Source: Eopsaltria australis (lineage: Eukaryota; Chordata; Aves; Passeriformes; Petroicidae). From it: DNA of 64,000 nucleotides. Under the pieces are notes generated by a model. That model was not told the DNA's origin and did not search any database. It saw only the letters and a list, made by a program, of their open reading frames with translations. The stretch covers positions 1-64,000 of the forward strand of contig JAVTVJ010000508.1 in assembly GCA_034509425.1 (NCBI GenBank), written 5' to 3'. Position numbers and translations under genes: made by a program. How positions within the stretch are numbered: the stretch's first letter is position 1; every line of letters begins with the position of its first letter. Shown here one piece after another: positions 60,754-64,000 of this stretch.

Positions 60754-61666
60754 TGTTATGATCTAATTATTAAAGTTCTTTAGAGATACCTCTGCCCGAA
60801 TTAAGGTACAAGCGAGACCATATGCCAATCAATAGCATGAGTTTTATTTGATAGTAAATATGAGAGAGAGAGAGAGAGAAGAAAAGAGAGAAAAGGGGGA
60901 GTAGGGAGAAATAACAGAGAGAGAGAGAGAGAGAAGGAAAGAGAGAAAAGAGGAAGTTGGGAGAAAGATGGGGGGGACAGAGAGGGACAGGGACAAAGAA
61001 GTATCACCACTCCGTGAGTCCCATTGGTGTTCTGATGTCCTCTTCAGCTGGTCTCGGTGGTGGAAGTCCCCCCAAAAGCACAGAATGCCATGGGTTGATA
61101 CACACTCAGGCCAGGTGGAAATGTCCAGGCATGTCCCCCCGGGGGAGGGGGCAGCCTCTAGCAGCAGACTCTGCTTGCATCACGTGCAGCCCTGTGGTGC
61201 AAGGCGTCTGGGGAGCACTTTCGGGGGTCTGTGATAGATTGTGACTCCCCCTCAGCTGCCTCTCACGTGAGAGTCCCATGGATGTGGCTTGTGGGGTTGG
61301 GGGCTCCACAGCTGGGCCAGTTTGTGTCCTGGAGGATGCGTGTGTATTGCCTCTGATAGAGGTTACGCCATCCTCGTCCCCTCTTCAGCGGGGGGCTAGG
61401 GCTGTGCAAACGTGGCTTCTGTGAGCTGTGCTTTGCCCCCCACCCCAAACTCAGCCAGAAATGATTCTCAGTACAGCCGGTGGCTTCAGCCTCTGTGGAC
61501 GCATTCCTTTCCCTCAGACTGAGATGATTGAACAATAGGCCTTTCCCTTTATCTAATCTCAGCAGTTTGACTCAGTTCAAGGTCCCAGTCAGGTATCTTC
61601 AGGGAGGCTTCTCTGATATATCAATGTTTGAGGCATGAACTATTTTCAGTCTCTGACAGCAGGACA
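60754..61666 (-). repeat. Probable ERV LTR with GA tracts, minus strand
   Basis: Read on the minus strand, it starts TGTCCTGCTGTCAGAGACTG at 61666. It passes through a GC-rich U3 and long CT tracts (GA on +, near 60862-60879 and 60915-60934). It has AATAAA near 60845 and a U5-like end finishing ATAACA at 60754. The terminal TGT...ACA, the polyA signal position and the compositional contrast with flanks support an LTR. Both boundaries are approximate and no target duplication was found. Open frames on both strands are not supported as genes. Confidence 0.5.
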
Positions 61667-62956
61667 TCTATTAATTATTTTTACACATATAATGCTTTTA
61701 AATAATCTAATTAAACATAGTGTTTTGTATATTGAGATTTCTTTTCTTCTAGAATGTAGTCTTTTAAGAATTCTATTTTAAAACTTTACACTTATTGGAA
61801 TGGTTTAGATATTTAATTCATTAAGTTCCCCACACATGCTATGGTTATCAATTTATGCTTTTACAGAAGTGTGTATAGTACAATTTGGACACTATGTACC
61901 TTAAATTGGTAAAGAATGCTAAAATTAGTTCCTTATACAATAATGAAGAAAACATGATCTTCTCTCCTTTTAGTCCAGTTTTCATTGCAACATTTAGCAG
62001 ATTGCTCAACATTGCTCCTTTAATCAAAAGTACAGTTTTATTTTAGGCCTTCCATGCTCAAATATGTACATGTATGTATGCCTGCATGTCCACTGAAGCT
62101 CTTGGTTAGCTCTTTTTCTGCCAGAGGTGATAAATAGCATTCCCTTGATATAGTGTAACATCCACTGTTAAATGCCATATTTCAGATCTGTTCCTTAATT
62201 AATTCTGGGAACATTTAATGGCAACACAATTTATTATTACAAATAATGTATTCACATTAACACTAACAAAGACAAAATTGTTGATGCTTAATTATGTCAC
62301 ATGAAGATATCAGTATCCAGTTTATGTTCAGAAATTTTTTTCATGTTGTGCTTTCATAAGCTTAGATGTTAGAAAGACGTAGTGGAAGCTAAGTTCAGAA
62401 ACTCAAATACAAATTAGGTGTACCTAGTTATGTTTTTCATCTTTTTTTCAGTGACATTGATTGGGGGAGTACAACATTTGTAAGGACAGCTCTTATGCTT
62501 GCTGACATAGGTACCAAATACTTTGATCACAACCTATGTCTGTAGCACAGTTAGTGCAGTCAAAGGAAATTGTAAATTGATGTAGGGAATGCAGTTTTAG
62601 GGACCAAGAACAAGAACCTTCCAGCACCAGCCTTTCCACATCTTTGGCTTTTCTGTCTGAGGCAGTTGAATGTTGCATGCCACTTTGCTCATCAATATTT
62701 TCTTCATGAAGTTTTCTGTCCACAAGAGAAAAAAGATGTCTGAGATTTAAGTAAATCTGTGTTGCAACAATTCAGATGTGCTAGCATGCTTCTCTGCCTT
62801 TTAAATACTAATAAATTCAAGCTCACACCCAAGTAATAGAATATGAATGCACAGAAATTTATATCTGTACTTTCACTGTTTTTTTCTATGATATACAAGA
62901 AGTCCTGGGAAAAGTGGCAAGACAGATGGAGTTAATATATGTGTTTATAAATTTGT
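61667..62956. other. Unique AT-rich DNA
   Basis: No gene or repeat recognised. A minus-strand segment ending at 62715 has a splice acceptor-like start but no good donor. Confidence 0.55.
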
Positions 62957-62961
62957 ATATG
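62957..62961. repeat. Target-site duplication ATATG, left copy
   Basis: ATATG lies directly before the LTR start TGTGCATTG and matches the five bases directly after its end. Confidence 0.85.
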
Positions 62962-63531
62962 TGTGCATTGAGTCTGACTGGGGTAAAGCTCACAGGCCTT
63001 ACACTGCTGTACTTTGCTTTGGTAGCTGGCGTTCATAACAGAGCAGTGTTTTGGCTACTGCCAAGCTGTGCTGTCCCTGTGACATTCCTTCCCCCACTGA
63101 AGGGGATGGGGGTGGGCAAGATCCTGGGAGGGGACACCAGCAGGCCAGCTGAGCCCAGTCAGCCAAAGGGATATTCCATACCATATGACATCAGCTCAGA
63201 TACATAAGGGAAGGAAGAGAGGAGGAAGAGGGGCCATTCATGAGTCTTCCATGTTTGCCTTCCGGAGGAACTACTACGCGTGCTGAAGCCCTGCTTCCCG
63301 GAAAGTGTCCGGACATCGCTACTCATGGGAAGTAGAGACTGATTGTTTTTCTCTTCAGCTCTTGTGCGCACAGATCTCTGCTTGTTTTCTTTATTTTCCT
63401 GCTGTAATAAACTGCCTTATCTCACTCTGCTAGTCTTTTTCCATATTATTCTCTTCCCTGTCCCAGTGAGAAAGGGAGTGACAGCGTGACTGAGTGGGCA
63501 CCTGGCACCTAGCCAGGGTCAAGCCACGACA
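62962..63531 (+). repeat. Solo ERV LTR with intact 5-bp target duplication
   Basis: 570 bases running from TGTGCATTGAG to CCACGACA, flanked by perfect ATATG duplications. It contains the family block AAAGGGATATTCCATACCAT and ATGACATCAGCTCAG, a CATAAGG TATA-like site near 63205 and AATAAA at 63406-63411. It ends with CCTGGCACCTAGCCAGGGTC. The 5' half relates to the LTR at 36651, while the 3' end relates to the LTRs at 24347 and 51065. No internal retroviral sequence is adjacent, so it arose by LTR-LTR recombination. A 5-bp duplication is usual for ERVL-type integrases but is not decisive. Confidence 0.88.
63406..63411 (+). terminator. LTR polyadenylation signal AATAAA
   Basis: Canonical hexamer within the solo LTR, about 120 bases before its 3' end. 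Confidence 0.7.
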
Positions 63532-63536
63532 ATATG
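63532..63536. repeat. Target-site duplication ATATG, right copy
   Basis: Identical to 62957-62961 and directly adjacent to the ACA that ends the LTR. Confidence 0.85.
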
Positions 63537-64000
63537 CGTTTGATTGTGTAAACAATTTGCTTATATAAATCAAAGTAACTTTTTTTCTACTTGATATAAC
63601 ATTCATTTAAAGGGCATTCTATCTTTTAACCTTAAAAATGTTCTTTCATGGTATTAAGACATTTGAATCATAAAAAGCAAACAAATTAAAGCAATTCTCA
63701 TTTTCATGCATCAGATAATTTTAACCTGCTGGTTTAAATTTTAAAATATAAAGGAAGTACAAAATAAAACTTCTGGTCTTGTCAGAGTGTTTGACAGAGA
63801 GTGAAATGCACTCAAATAAAGATGTAAGTTGAAGCAAGATATAAAACAAATCCTTTCAATTAGGAACCTGAAGAAATGGGAGTGTATGCAAAATAGTTAA
63901 ACACCTGAAAAAGGAATCAGGTTCTCCATTCTAGCCAACATCTGATTTCATTATGCTGATAACATTATGCAGAGGCTGAAAATAGTGCAACTACAATAGA
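63537..64000. other. Unique AT-rich DNA
   Basis: Nothing recognised up to the window end. Confidence 0.6.

Noticed and set aside
60957..61535. Overlapping open frames on both strands
   Set aside because: They fall in a GC-rich LTR-like block and no frame shows coding features.
62617..62715. Possible minus-strand exon starting after an acceptor-like TTGTGGACAG
   Set aside because: The peptide looks plausible for about 33 codons but no acceptable donor follows, and it is on the strand opposite the better candidates.

Overview
The window looks like bird nuclear DNA, most likely a songbird. It is AT-rich and gene-poor. It carries at least four CR1 LINE copies, with their typical 5' truncation, and several LTRs of families that are abundant in passerines. 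No bacterial or phage architecture is present. Apart from one retroviral provirus, I found no convincing protein-coding gene. Two short exon-like islands (8571-8609 and 58090-58230) are flagged as candidates only.

Region 1-6383 is the 3' part of an endogenous class II (betaretrovirus-like) provirus on the + strand. Its 5' LTR, primer site and matrix start lie left of the window. Gag, pro and pol sit in three frames, each one step back from the last (frames 2, 1, 3), linked by two recognisable -1 frameshift heptamers. Gag is open from the window edge. Pol is full length, with all RT, RNase H and integrase catalytic residues present. The damage is local: the protease triad reads D-M-G, and env keeps only the start of SU and the membrane anchor of TM, in different frames, around a large internal deletion. 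A purine tract and a 3' LTR close the element. Retained CpGs and open frames point to a recent insertion.

Region 6384-33636 is mostly unique AT-rich DNA. It is broken by a minus-strand ERV end with its LTR (about 19131-19830), a minus-strand CR1 (21230-21720), a short minus-strand LTR (24347-24654), two small tandem duplications near 26 kb and a good minus-strand CR1 3' end (28039-28917).

Region 33637-38710 is an LTR cluster on the + strand: a long 1.6 kb LTR with an extreme C15-AAA-G13 hairpin, a solo LTR (36651-37228) and a 5' LTR fragment (38183-38710).

Region 38711-64000 is again unique DNA. It includes an ancient CR1 (45850-47130), an LTR fragment abutting a CR1 (51065-52510), a minus-strand LTR with GA tracts (60754-61666) and a clean solo LTR with a perfect 5-bp target duplication, ATATG (62962-63531). 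The long stretch 38711-45850 shows almost no recognisable repeats and could hold conserved non-coding sequence.
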